From Ursus arctos (Eukaryota > Chordata > Mammalia > Carnivora > Ursidae): DNA of 64,000 nucleotides. The DNA is taken from contig NW_026622863.1 of assembly GCF_023065955.2 (NCBI RefSeq), positions 48,528,177 to 48,592,176 on the forward strand, in the 5' to 3' direction. Shown here one piece after another: positions 1 to 9,759 of this stretch. The notes beneath the pieces were generated by a model. It ran no database searches. It saw only the letters and a list, made by a program, of their open reading frames with translations, and was not told the origin of the DNA. Made by a program: the position numbers and the translations under genes. Position 1 is the stretch's first letter. Each line of letters begins with the position of its first letter.

Positions 1-64
1 TCCCAGGACCCTGGGATCATGACCTGAGCAGACGCTTCACTGACCGAGCCATCCAGGCGCCCCT
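1..64 (-). repeat. Can-SINE, cut by the window edge
   Basis: The reverse complement starts with the tRNA-like head (AGGCGCC, then TGGCTCGGTCAGTGAAGCG). The tail lies left of the window, so the full length cannot be given. Confidence 0.85.
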
Positions 65-690
65 GTTTTCCTTTATTTTATGTGCAGTGGTCAGTTGGGG
101 TCGTTTCAGTTTTTCTAGAACAGATTTTTAGAATTTTAGAGTACGTCTGGCTAAGGAGTTGAATTTGAGCACTTGAATTGAGCTCAGAGGGCGGCTGTTC
201 AGCTTCTAACGGCAGCGTCTACTCTGAGAAAGCAAGCTTGCGTACAGCGTTGTATTACTGTCTGCCCAGATAGCACTGCGGCTGTTCTTGCAGCTTCTGA
301 TTCCCCCCGAAACTTCATAGATGCTGCTCATGTTAGCAGCTCTTGCTGAATTTATGAGGTCCTCAGACATGCAGAGGTGTGAACGTTAACAGCACATTCT
401 GGGTCCTTTAGTCAGCGAGCTGTGTTGAAGGACTCAGTACATTTAAAATTTCCCAGGTGCTAATGGGTGGGCAGTGGAAGCTGTCACAGGCCCGCCACCT
501 TGACAGTGAGTTTTGTAACTTGACACCTGGCCAGATGAAGCCGAGGGTGATTCCCCCGTCCTGTAAAGCAGTCATTTCCCCCAGTAGCTACTTCTGCGTC
601 AGCAGAGAACACTGTGTGACTATTGTCACTGGATAGCATTTAAATAATATAAGAGGATGATGGTGGCTGGCCAGTGAAATCAAGGATAGC
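65..690. other. Stretch with no recognised feature
   Basis: AT-rich, no convincing exon on either strand and no repeat I can name. It may be old, diverged repeat DNA. Confidence 0.5.
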
Positions 691-692
691 TT

Positions 693-801
693 TGATTTTT
701 ATTTATGGAAGTAATCGCTAGACCCAGTGTAGGGCTCGAACTCACAACCCTGAGATCAAGAGTCACATGCTCTTCTGACCGAGCCAGCCGGGCGCCCTGT
801 A
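693..801 (-). repeat. Short Can-SINE, antisense
   Basis: The tRNA-like head region is seen in reverse (GAGCCAGCCGGGCGCCC at the right end, CTCGAACTCACAACCC inside). The CT-rich body is lacking. The flank GATAGCTTTGATTTTT on the left recurs as GATATCTTTGATTTTTT on the right, a target-site duplication. Confidence 0.8.
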
Positions 802-818
802 GGATATCTTTGATTTTT

Positions 819-845
819 TTAAATATTGAATTAAATTAATTAATT

Positions 846-881
<36 letters not shown>

Positions 882-1032
882 GGAGGGCCAGAGGGAGAGA
901 GAGAGAATCTCAAGCAGACTCCGCACTGAGTGTTGACCCTGACGTGGGGCTCGATCTCAAGACTCTGAGATCATGACCTGAGCCAAAATCAAGAGTGGGA
1001 CACTTAAATGATTGAGCTGCCCAGGCGCCCCT
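819..1032 (-). repeat. Can-SINE with (TTAA) and (GA)n tail, antisense
   Basis: It ends in CCCAGGCGCCCC, with a long GA run at about 849-905 that is the reversed CT-rich SINE body. It sits against the previous SINE; a third copy of the flank (GGTATCTTTGATTTTTA) follows at 1032, so both insertions used the same target. Confidence 0.85.
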
Positions 1033-1286
1033 GGGTATCTTTGATTTTTAACCTTAAAGGTTATACTTGCCAATTGGGTTTATAAGGATGTTGTTGGAAA
1101 TAGATACATACATGTGTACATACACATGATGCTTACATATCTGTACTTAAAGTTGATCTTTACATTTTTCCTGGTATCCCTGTGCCCCTTATCTTGGGCT
1201 TGGGTGAGCACTTCACAGTCTCCTAAAATCAAATAGGAGTTTCACTGAATTTGAGAGACTCAGGTCCTTTATTCCTAATTTTAAGT

Positions 1287-1475
1287 TTTTTTTTTTTTAA
1301 TTTATTTATGTGACAGAGAGACAGCCAGCGAGAGAGGGAACACAGCAGGGGAGTGGGAGAGGAAGAAGCAGCCTCCCAGCAGAGGAGCCCGATGTGGGAC
1401 TCGATCCCGGAATGCCAGGATCACGCCCTGAGCCAAAGGCAGACGCTTAATGACTGTGCCACCCAGGCGTCCCCC
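1287..1475 (-). repeat. Young-type Can-SINE, antisense
   Basis: Poly-T, TTTATTTATGTGACAGAGAG, then a tRNA-like head ending CCACCCAGGCGTCCCC. The duplication TTTATTCCTAATTTTAA lies on both sides. Reading frames here are repeat-derived. Confidence 0.9.
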
Positions 1476-1499
1476 TTTATTCCTAATTTTAAAATAACT

Positions 1500-2210
1500 T
1501 TGCAAGTGAGAAAAGAGAAGAGCCCTCCCCCTCCCCCCGAACATCCAGGAGCTGACCTGGCACCCCCAGCCAGGCTTTGGTGTTCTCCTGTGGAGCATAA
1601 ACAATGCATAAACAGTTTTACAGATCATCAACATCAGGCAAGGCCACTCTGTGACTCTGATGGAAAAAAAGAAAAATCAGGCCACTCTGGAATCATGTCT
1701 GAAGAAAAAAACACATGAGCATTGCTCAAACCCCGGAAGGGACCCCCTGTCACAGCTGAGTGACTGCTGCTTCCTATCAGTTCCAGCTGAACTTCACTGC
1801 GTCTTGCCGCCTGGATGATCCCGAGATCCTCAGTCAGAGAGTGATCCCAGCTTCCTGGCAGCGCCCAACCCAGAGCAAGGCCTTGCTTCACTATCCTCTT
1901 CCCAGAATAACCTAACGTGGGCCGTCTGAGTCTCGTGTCTAGGATTATAATACGTTTTAACTTCTTATCCTAAGTCCTTCCGAATGCCCTCTTTCTCAGA
2001 TGCCCACAGTTGCTCACAGTTTGTGCCTCCAGCACCGCAACAAGCAATAAACTTGACTTGTTCGATCCCAGGTGCGTTCCTGGCACCCTTCGGCTGGCTG
2101 GCATTGCCTCAGGAAGGGTCCTTCTTGATCATCCTTCATAAATTCCTGCCAGTCCTTGAGTGACAGGCAGCTTCGGCATAGTTGCTGTTTCAGCACTAAG
2201 GAAGCGTGGC
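1500..2210. other. Stretch with no recognised feature
   Basis: Short open frames occur on both strands, but none resembles a known protein and none has convincing splice sites. Confidence 0.4.
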
Positions 2211-2213
2211 TCT

Positions 2214-2312
2214 CAGGTGCTGTGTGGGGCAGTTGGTAAAGCATCTGACTCTTGGTTTAGGCTCAGGTGATGATCTCAGGGTCGGAGGATCAAGCCTCAT
2301 ATCAGGCTCCAT
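2214..2312 (+). repeat. Degenerate Can-SINE head
   Basis: GGGGCAGTTGGTAAAGCATC followed by a TGATCTCAGGGTCGG-like stretch. No CT-rich body or tail, so it is truncated. Confidence 0.7.
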
Positions 2313-2415
2313 GTCTTATCAAAAGAGATTTTTAACAGATTTCTGTTGCAAGATGCTATCTTTCCCCCGAGACTCCACCTCCTTCATTGCCTCTTGCTTT
2401 TAAAATTCTGAAGAC

Positions 2416-2614
2416 TAGGGACACCTGGGTGGCTCAGTGGGTTAAGCATCTGCCTGTGGCTCAGATCATGATCCCAGAGTCCTGGGATCGAGTCCCACAT
2501 CAGGCTCCCTGCTCAGTGGTGGGGGGGCCTGGTTCTCCTTCTAACCCTCACCCCGCTCATGCTCGCTCTCTCTCTCTCTCAAAATTAGGAAAATCTTTAG
2601 AAAAAAACAAACCT
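2416..2614 (+). repeat. Can-SINE
   Basis: Head GGGACACCTGGGTGGCTCAG, CT-rich body ending in CTCTCTCTCTCTC, A-rich tail. The flank CTGAAGACT occurs on both sides. Confidence 0.9.
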
Positions 2615-2652
2615 GAAGACTGGCCTTTTAAGAGTCAGTTCTAGAATGTAAC

Positions 2653-2957
2653 TACAGTTGACTCTTGAACAACACAAGGATGAGACGCCAACCCCCTGTG
2701 CGGTCGAAAATTCACATATAACTCTGACTCCCTAAAACTCCACTACTGATAGCCTACTGTTGACTGGAAGCTTTATGAATAACATAAACAGTCAGTTAAC
2801 ATGTATATTGTTCAGTGTATTCTATACTGTATTCTTAAAGTAAGCTAGAGAAAAGAAAATGTCAGTAAGAAAATCATGAAGAAGAGAAAAGACATTTATA
2901 GTACAGATAAAATCCACACAAGAGTAGAGCCGTGCAGTGGTCGAAGGGTCAACTGCA
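2653..2957. mobile_element. MER2-like Tigger DNA transposon remnant
   Basis: It starts CAGTTGACTCTTGAACAAC and ends TCGAAGGGTCAACTG, the imperfect terminal inverted repeats of the non-autonomous pogo/Tigger family I know as MER2. The inside carries the family's GTAAGCTAGAGAAAAG block. There is no transposase frame. The same block occurs in the copy at 4.9-5.35 kb. Confidence 0.65.
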
Positions 2958-3482
2958 GATAGCTTTCAGTGCACAAAATCGACGTGTAGTGATAAGTTGC
3001 GTTGGTAGAAATGAAGAAGGGTTTTCTGTATATAAGGTCATGGCATCTATGGAGACCATTTTACTTATTCCTTTCCAGTTTGGACACCCTTTATTTCTTT
3101 TTCTTGCCTTAATGCTCTGGCCCAGACTTCTAGTACTGTGTTGAATAGAAGTGGCAGGAGTGGGCCTCCTTGCCATGCTCTCGATCTTAGAAGCTTTCAA
3201 CCTTCCACTATTGGGTGCGGTGTTACCCCTGGGCCTGTCATACACGGCCTTCATTATGTTGAGGCACATTCCTTTGATAGCTAATTTGTTTTTTGTTTTT
3301 TGTTTTTAAACCATGAAAGAGTGTTGAGTTTTGTCAAATGCCTTTTCTGTTACCTGTTGAGATGATCATATATGACTTTATCCTTCATTTGGGAGGTGGG
3401 TGATGGTTGTACAACAACAGTATGAAAGTACTTAATGTCACTGAACTGTATCCTTCTAAACAGCTAAGATGGTAAAATAAAA

Positions 3483-3592
3483 TACATAAATGCCTGGCTG
3501 GCTTAGTTGGAAGAACATGCAACTTTTGATCTCAGGGTCGTGAGTTCAAGCCCCACATTGGGTGCAGAGATTACTTAAATAAATAAAACTTA
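3483..3592 (+). repeat. Short Can-SINE inside LINE-1
   Basis: TGCCTGGCTGGCTTAGTTGG head, TTCAAGCCCCACATTGGG B-box-like region, then AAATAAATAAAA. A short form without a CT body. Confidence 0.8.
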
Positions 3593-3855
3593 AAAAAAAA
3601 TAAATCCCATCTGATCATAGCGTATGACCCTTTTTATATGTTGTCAAATTCAACTTGCTGCTGTTTTGTTGAGGATTCTTGCATCTATTACAGCAGGGAT
3701 ATTGGTCTGTAATTTTCTTTCAGTGTCCTTGTCTGGCTTTGGTATCCCGGTCATACTGGTCTTGTAAAATGAGTTTGGAAATAACTTCCTCCCCTTCAGA
3801 TTTTTGGAAGAGTTGGAGAGGGACTGGTGTTAATTCTTCTTTAAATGGTTGGTGG

Positions 3856-4007
3856 GGGGTGCGCCGGGTGGCTCAGTCAGTTAAGTGTCGGGCTCTTGAT
3901 CTCAGCTCAGGTCTTGATCTCAGGGTCGTGAGTTCAAGCCCCACATTGGGCTCCATGCTGGGTATGGAGCCTACTCAAAATTGAATGAATGAATGAATGA
4001 ATGAATG
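3856..4007 (+). repeat. Can-SINE with (GAAT)n tail
   Basis: Head GCGCCGGGTGGCTCAGTCAG, central GTGAGTTCAAGCCCC, ending in a run of GAAT units at about 3983-4007. Confidence 0.85.
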
Positions 4008-4861
4008 TTTGATAGGATTCACCAGTGAAACCTCAGGTCATTATTGGTCTGTTTGTCATTTCTTTTTCTTCATGACTAAATCTCAGTAGATTGTATGTTT
4101 CTAGAAATGTATTAATTTTTTTTATGCCAAACTGTTGGCATATACTTGTTCACAGTAGTCTTTTAAGAGCCACTGCTCTTTTCTGGTGTCAGTTGTAATG
4201 CTTCCTCGCTCAGTTATACTTTTGTTATTTGAGTCCTTTTTTTCTTTGTTAGTTCAGCAAAAGGTTGGTCAATTGTGTCTGTTTGTTTGTTTTCCAAAAA
4301 ACCAGCCTAATTTCATGGCTTTTTTTTGTATTGTCTTTCTAGTCTTTATTTCTCTTACCTACTGACAGAACTAAAAGGAGAAATACACTGAAGTACAGTA
4401 AAGTAGGACCAGGCATCCAGGTTCACAAAGCTCCTTAAGTCCCCCCCACCAAATTTCAACCCAAAGAGATGGTCTCCAAAACATATTATAATAAAACTGC
4501 CTAAAATCGAGGGAATTTTTATTTTATTTCTTAAGATCAAGAGAATTTTAAAAGCAGCAAGAGAAAAAAAAATCTTCACCAGTAAGACTATAATGGATTT
4601 TTCAACTTAAACTCTGCAAGCCACAAGAGAATGGGATGATATATTCAAAGTTCTGGGAGGAACAACTTGCCAAGCAAGAATACTTTACCCAGCACAGGTG
4701 TCCCTCAGAAAATAAGGTGAGACAAAGAATCCCAGGCAAACAAAAGCTGAGGAAGTTGATCACCAGTAGACCTGCCTACAAGAAATGCTGAAAGGAGTAT
4801 TTCAAGCAGAAGTAAAAGGATATTAACCAGTAACATAAAAACATACTTAATGACTAATAGC

Positions 4862-5348
4862 CACTTTTGACTGGAAGCCTTACTGATAACATAAATAGCT
4901 AATTGACACATATTTTATGTGTGTTATATGTATTATTTACTGTATTCTTACAATAAAGTAAGCTAGAGAAAAGAAAATGTTATTATGAAAGTCATAAGGA
5001 AGAGAAAATAAATTTACAGCATTGTACTGTATTTTTTTTTATTTTTTTTTTATTTTTATTTTTATTTTTATTTTTATTTTTTTTAAAGATTTTATTTATT
5101 TATGTGACAGAGAGACAGCCAGCGAGAGAGGGAACACAGCAGGGGAGTGGGAGAGGAAGAAGCAGGCTCCCAGGGGAGGAACCCGATGTGGGACTCGATC
5201 TGGGAACGCCGGGATCACGCCCTGAGCCGAAGGCAGACGCTTAACGACTGAGCCACCCAGGCGCCCCCTGTATTTTTTTTTTAAATAAAAACCCACGTAT
5301 AAGTCAGCCTGCACAGTTCAAACCTATGTTGTTCAAGGGTCAACTGTA
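4862..5348. mobile_element. Second MER2-like Tigger remnant, split by a SINE
   Basis: It shares GACTGGAAGC, GTAAGCTAGAGAAAAGAAAA and a terminal GTTCAAGGGTCAACTGTA with the element at 2.65-2.96 kb, in the same orientation. The left end is missing. A Can-SINE with a long T-rich stretch (about 5032-5270) interrupts it, so the SINE is younger. Confidence 0.65.
5032..5270 (-). repeat. Can-SINE inside MER2-like element
   Basis: A (TTTTTA)n-rich tail, then TTTATTTATGTGACAGAGAG through CCACCCAGGCGCCCCC. It is near-consensus and so comparatively young. CTGTATTTTTTTT is duplicated on both flanks. Confidence 0.9.
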
Positions 5349-5984
5349 TAGAATCAGATTCAGAATACTTTAATTCTGCAATATGATGGTGTGTTAATCA
5401 CTTAACTCTAGTTTAAGGTCAAAGACAAAAGTGTTAAAGATAACGATAGCTACAATAATCTGTTCATGGATACAGTATACGGAAGAAGGTAAACTATACC
5501 ATCAAAAACAAAATGTTGGAGGGGAAGTAACATGGTAGAATTTTTGTATGCCATCAAAGTTCAGTTGTAATCAGCTTCAAATAGACTGTTACATCTATAA
5601 AATGTCTTATGTAAGCTTCATGGCAATCACAAAGTAAAAACCTACAGGAGAGTCACACAAGGTGAAGAGAAGGGAATCACAGCATACCACTATGGAAAGT
5701 CATCAGTTCAGAAAGAAAACAGTAAGAGGAAGAAAGGAACAAGGGAACCTGAAATCAGCCATGAAACAGTAAGATGGCAGAGTAGTCAAGAATTACTTTA
5801 AATGTAAAGACATTAATTTCTAAATCAAAAGGCATGGGGAGGCTGAATGGGTATAAAACCAGACCCATCTATATGCTGTCAACAACACTTAAGTCTAGTA
5901 TAAAGGTTGAAGGACATAAGTATTAAAAATAACTTTAAGAACACATGTAGGCTCAAAGTGGAGGCCCAGAAAAAGATAATTTTT

Positions 5985-6208
5985 TATTATTTTATAATAA
6001 AATAATATTTTATTATTTTATTTTGAGAGAGAGAGAGAGTCCATTGAGCATGAGTGAGGAGAGGGGCAGAGGGAGAGAGAGACTCTCAAGCAGGCTCAGT
6101 GCTGAGCATAAAGCTGGATGCAGGGCTCGACCTCATGACCCTGAGATCATGAACCGAGCCGAAACTAAGAGTCAGACGCTCAACTGACTCAGCCACCCAG
6201 GCGACCCA
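5985..6208 (-). repeat. Can-SINE, antisense
   Basis: A TTTTATTATTT-rich tail, a GAGAGAGAGAGAG body, and the reversed head CAGCCACCCAGGCGACCC. The duplication CCAGAAAAAGATAATTT lies on both sides. Confidence 0.88.
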
Positions 6209-6460
6209 GAAAAAGATAATTTCATGCGAATGAAGCCAGCAGAGAGCAAGGGTAGCTATACTTACATCAGACAAAATAGACTCTAAGTCAAAAACTGAAA
6301 AGAGCAAAAAACTCCCCAAACCCCCCCAAAACTAACAAGAGACAAAGAAGGTCATACGATAGGGATAAAAGAGTCACTTCATCAGGAGTATGTAACTATT
6401 GTGAGTATCTATGCGTCTAACACCAGAGCACCGAAATATGTAAAGCAGACACTGACTTGT

Positions 6461-6938
6461 CATTAGTGACTTGAAGCATAATGAACCCAGCAGCTAGGAG
6501 TTGCCCAACAAGGCCTGCTGGCCTCTGTCATATCTCTTAAGTTAGGAGGCCATCCAGAAGTACAAGCAAGTCTGGTACCTGCTGGAAAATCTTCTGTGGA
6601 TAAGTTAGAGTCTGAAGAACATACTATTTTTGCAACAGAAGCCCGTGGGTATTTAATCGCAAGAGGTGTTGCATAGAGCAGGTCAAGAATCAAGGGTACC
6701 TCTGGTACAGGGCACTTCCCTGAGGTGATGGCCTAACACGTATCAGCAAGGGTGGAGAATGAGGATGGAGGGACAGGAGGACAAGGAGCAATGACTGAGA
6801 CGATGGGCAGACCCCAAAAATGGAGCATGTTGGGAATATCCAGTGGCAGTCAGACAAGGCCTCTCAAAGGTGTGAACGCCAGACTCTGATGCCGGCCCCA
6901 GCCTTCCTTTCTGAGCCGCCGTAGTGGAAATTGATTTT
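6461..6938. other. Stretch with no recognised feature
   Basis: Lies between repeats and downstream of the IGFL3-like gene (which reads leftward). I see no exon or named repeat. Confidence 0.4.
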
Positions 6939-6942
6939 CTTT

Positions 6943-7145
6943 TTTTTTTTTTTTTAAAGATTTTTATTTATTTATTCGACAGAGACAGAGACAGCCAGCG
7001 AGAGAGGGAACACAAGCAGGGGGAGTGGGAGAGGAAGAAGCAGGCTCATAGTGGAAGAGCCTGATGTGGGGCTCGATCCCATAACACCGGGATCACGCCC
7101 TGAGCCGAAGGCAGACGCTTAACTGCTGTGCCACCCAGGCGCCCC
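6943..7145 (-). repeat. Young arctoid-type Can-SINE, antisense
   Basis: Poly-T, GACAGCCAGCGAGAGAGGG, reversed head TGCCACCCAGGCGCCCC. The flank GGAAATTGATTTTCTTT is duplicated exactly. It lies just past the 3' end of the IGFL3-like gene. Confidence 0.92.
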
Positions 7146-7258
7146 GGAAATTGATTTTCTTTGGTATCTTTCTCAATGAGAAAACATCTTTCTGCTGCAA
7201 AGGAGGAGGAACCAAGAAGTTACAAAGCACAGGCAAGGAGACGAATGTAAGAGTTGAA

Positions 7259-7629
7259 TCACTGCTGGATATTAAGTGGGCAGGGTTTCCTTGAGGGGAG
7301 TGGCCTGGACACCCAAACTCCCTGCCTCCTTTCTCTTTCCCCACCCCCACCCCCATTCTGCAGCCAGGGGCAGTCCCCAGAGATGGGGGAGGAATAGCAT
7401 TGAGCATTTACACCCAGAACCTTCAAGTTTATAACATACTTCTCCTCAAAGGACTCAGGACAGCAGAGCTCAAAGCAGGGCCAGAAGGTGCATTTGGGGC
7501 CATAGAGGTTGTTCCGATTCAGGGGCAGGGTGGTGTCGTCATGACAGCATTGTTCCAAGGGGTTGTAGATCTTGTCCTCACACTTGGGTGCCTCATGGCA
7601 CAGCCACGGCCCTGGGCCAGTAGGGGCGT
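7259..7629 (-). CDS. IGFL3: IGFL3-like exon 3 (cysteine-rich domain), open frame
   Basis: The acceptor TCTGCTCAG precedes the exon; the first codon is completed by the G ending exon 2 (GAC, Asp), then APTGPGPWLCHEAPKCEDK. Ten cysteines are present, including both CC pairs. From memory, human IGFL3 has one more, between the second CC block and CTFWPCF; here that position looks like Tyr (LYGPKC). After SPISGDCPW the frame runs on through a glycine-rich stretch to a stop at 7259, longer than usual, so the natural stop may be lost or shifted. Not a single stop interrupts the domain, which argues for recent decay or residual constraint. Confidence 0.7.
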
Positions 7630-7765
7630 CTGAGCAGACATTGCTGGTGTGAGCCCAAGGAGGACCAGGCACTGCCTCCCCCAGTCAGGAGCCCTCTGTG
7701 AACCATGACCCCACTTCCCAAGGTGATCTTTGTCCCTCTTCACTCTTCCCCATCCTTGTACTCAC

Positions 7766-7815
7766 CTGTGACTGTCCTTGAGCACTGGAGGAGAAGGAAG
7801 ACTAACGCACAGGAG
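7766..7815 (-). CDS. IGFL3: IGFL3-like exon 2 (signal-peptide part)
   Basis: The acceptor CCCTCTACTCCAG and donor CACAG/GTGAGT frame a 50-bp exon. In the frame that joins exon 3 it reads SSCALVFLLLQCSRTVT, close to the hydrophobic region of human IGFL3 as I recall it. In the phase of exon 1 it instead reads APVR and a stop, so a small deletion has probably shifted the frame. Confidence 0.6.
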
Positions 7816-8244
7816 CTGGAGTAGAGGGAAAGGAGGTTGAGGATGGGGCTGGAAGTGTGGCCGTTGGGCTGACTGACCTCAGGGAAGGCAGGCCAGTATG
7901 GGGAAGGCTTACACCCAAATTTGCTCTACAGGCTTGTGTTTGGGGCCATCTCTGCATAGGGTCTAGTTCCTGATGCAGGTGAGAGTCCAGACAGCTGGGC
8001 CTGAGCAGCCTGGACCCTTTAAGGGGAGAGAATGCAGGGAAAACTCTTGGGATGCCATAGCTTAGGATTCTAAGAATGCAGTGAAGTTTCTCAGTTGGGA
8101 GAGAGGGTGCGGTGGGTGTTAAAGCTATGCAGAGGGGGAAGGGGAAGGAAACAGGTGAGATTGACAAGGAGAGCATTTGGGTGCAGAGCTGCTTTGGGAA
8201 TATGATTGGGCTTGAATGGGCCTTGGAGGTGGAGCTCCTCTTAC

Positions 8245-8269
8245 CTGTATTGCAGCTTCAGGGCCCCGT
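8245..8269 (-). pseudogene. IGFL3: IGFL3-like exon 1 with lost start codon
   Basis: Twenty-five bases end in the good donor ATACAG/GTAAGA. Read in the family's register they are ACG GGG CCC TGA AGC TGC AAT ACA G, where the family has Met-x-Pro-Arg-x-Cys. The start is therefore ACG and the fourth codon a stop. Both look like single-base changes (T to C in ATG; CGA to TGA). Confidence 0.6.
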
Positions 8270-8327
8270 GACTATGGATGGAGTTGGAGAGGTAAAGGAG
8301 ATGGGAAAAAGGAATGGGGTATGAAGG

Positions 8328-8337
8328 GTTTTTATAG
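8328..8337 (-). promoter_or_regulatory. TATA box of IGFL3-like gene
   Basis: Minus-strand CTATAAAAAC lies about 60 bp before the mutated start. The second IGFL copy has a TATA box at nearly the same distance, so the element is probably ancestral to both. Confidence 0.6.
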
Positions 8338-8641
8338 ATGCAGTCACATAACTGGGGTAGTGATTCACCAAGTGTGCCCCAACGCCTTGTATTTCTGTAT
8401 TTCCCAAATACCTTATCCTTAGAAGTGTCAAGAGATTCTGTCCCAAATCCACTTTGTGGAAAGCTATTCGAAATCCCATCCTCACAGTTGTCACATGACC
8501 TAGCAGAAGAGCACAGGCTCCCTAAACTCCAGAAGGGACCCAGAGGAGAGCAACAGTTGAAATTTCTTTTCAGGGGGTTGTTGGGAGGATCCAAAGAGCA
8601 TATGGTTCTAGAGGGCAGATCATAATAATGTTAATAATAAC

Positions 8642-8829
8642 AGGGTGCCTGGGTGGCTCAGTCGGTTAAGCATCTGACTCTTCATTTCGGCTCAGGTTAT
8701 GATCTCAGGGTCTTGAGATCAAGCCCCGCCTTGGGCTCTGCACTCAGCACGAAGTCTGCTTGTCCCTCTGCTCCTCCCACCACTCACACATTGTCTCTCT
8801 AAAATAAATAAAATATTTAATAATAATAA
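8642..8829 (+). repeat. Can-SINE
   Basis: GGTGCCTGGGTGGCTCAGTC head; tail of AATAAATAAAATATTTAATAAT. Confidence 0.9.
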
Positions 8830-8847
8830 TAGCAATAGTAAGTAGCA

Positions 8848-9058
8848 GGGGCTCCTGGGCGGCGCAGTCAGTTAAGCGTCCAACTCTTGGTTTCAGCTCA
8901 GGTCATGATCTCATGGGTCATGAGATGGAGCCCCGTGCCAGGCTCCATGCTCAGCATGGAGTCTGCTTGTCCCTCTCCCTCCCCTCTGTCTCTCTCCTGA
9001 CTCGCACGCTTATATTTTTCTCTCTCTCTCAAATACATAAATAAAATCTTTAAAAAAA
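8848..9058 (+). repeat. Can-SINE
   Basis: GGGGCTCCTGGGCGGCGCAG head, CTCTCTCTCTC body, AAATAAAATCTTTAAAAAA tail. It is the second of three SINEs in tandem. Confidence 0.9.
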
Positions 9059-9066
9059 ATGATCCA

Positions 9067-9250
9067 GGGGCACCTGGGTGGCTCAGTCGGTTAAGCTTCT
9101 ACCTTTGGCTCAGGTCATGATGTCAGAGTCCTGGGATTGAGTCCCGTGTCTGGCTCCCTGCTCAGCGGGGAATCTGCTTCTCCCTCTCCCTCTACCCTTC
9201 CCCTCCTGCTCTCTCTCTGAAATAAATAAAATCTTAAAAAAAAAAAAAAT
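9067..9250 (+). repeat. Can-SINE
   Basis: GGGGCACCTGGGTGGCTCAG head and a long A tail; short duplication ATCCAG on both sides. Third in the row. Confidence 0.9.
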
Positions 9251-9759
9251 CCAGTACTAGAAGGGAAACTACCAGCCAAAATCAGTTTGGGGAAAAAGAG
9301 CAAAACTGGGGGAGAAGTTACCTTTACTAGATGTGGTCTGCTTATAAAACTTCAGGGAAAGAACTGCTTTTATGATAATAGTTGTTTCTGAGATGCATCT
9401 ATTGAATTGGTAAAGTAATACCAGTGGCTTTTTATCATGCCCCACTTCCCCTTAAATTTCACTTTAAAAGTGTAAAATCCCCAATACCTTTTGCCCTTGG
9501 GATTTTTCTGGCCTCTGGGCCTTTTTTTTTTTTTTAATGTTTAAAAATACATTGGCATGATAATTCAGTTCTTTACCAGTGACTTAGACATAATACAGTT
9601 ATTGTTATTGGGATTTAGCGAGTATTAGTCATGCACATATGGGGAAATATGTTTGGGTATGCTGTTGTGAAATTGTAAGAACTAGTCCTGTTGCATCATG
9701 CACATGATTACTAATCACTTTTCTTCCCCTTTACGGCACAAATAAAGGTTTTGAGTTCT
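9251..9759. other. Stretch with no recognised feature
   Basis: AT-rich with a T run at about 9523; no exon seen. Possibly the start of the neighbouring L1 or another old repeat. Confidence 0.4.

Larger units (their letters stand above)
2958..4340 (-). mobile_element. LINE-1 ORF2 relic, antisense, with two SINEs inserted
   Basis: Read in reverse, the stretch resembles the reverse-transcriptase part of LINE-1: forward-strand ATATTGGTCTGTAATTTTC and CTTGTAAAATGAGTTTGGAA are familiar antisense L1 blocks. It is full of stops and shifts, so no functional ORF2 remains. Can-SINEs at 3.48 and 3.86 kb interrupt it. Confidence 0.75.
4341..6460 (+). mobile_element. LINE-1 relic, sense, with nested MER2 and SINEs
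   Basis: Blocks such as GGGATGATATATTCAAAG, TACTTTACCCAGCACAGG and AAAATAGACTCTAAGTCAAA are typical of the ORF1/ORF2 part of old mammalian L1. Together with the antisense relic to the left they are two L1 pieces in opposite orientation. No frame is intact. A MER2-like element and two Can-SINEs have landed inside. Confidence 0.75.
7259..8337 (-). pseudogene. IGFL3: IGFL3-like gene, probably decayed at exon 1
   Basis: IGF-like family proteins are small, secreted and cysteine-rich; they are known in human as IGFL1-4 just upstream of HIF3A, the position seen here. Three exons can be read on the minus strand. Exon 3 (7629 to 7259) encodes the core with KIYNPLEQCC and CTFWPCFELCCPESF. Exon 2 (7815 to 7766) encodes LVFLLLQCS, the hydrophobic signal-peptide end, with a GTGAGT donor. 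Exon 1 (8269 to 8245) aligns codon by codon with the family's start, but the ATG position reads ACG and codon 4 reads TGA. Exon 2 also seems to lack several bases, so its readable frame does not match the phase of exon 1. No in-frame ATG precedes exon 2 in the readable frame. A TATA box lies 60 bp upstream. The family call is firm; a recently lost gene is more likely than a functional one unless another first exon is used. Confidence 0.75.

Noticed and set aside
5022..5314. Short frames over the SINE at 5.1 kb on both strands
   Set aside because: Wholly within a Can-SINE; similar frames occur at 1.3, 11.4 and 12.4 kb for the same reason.
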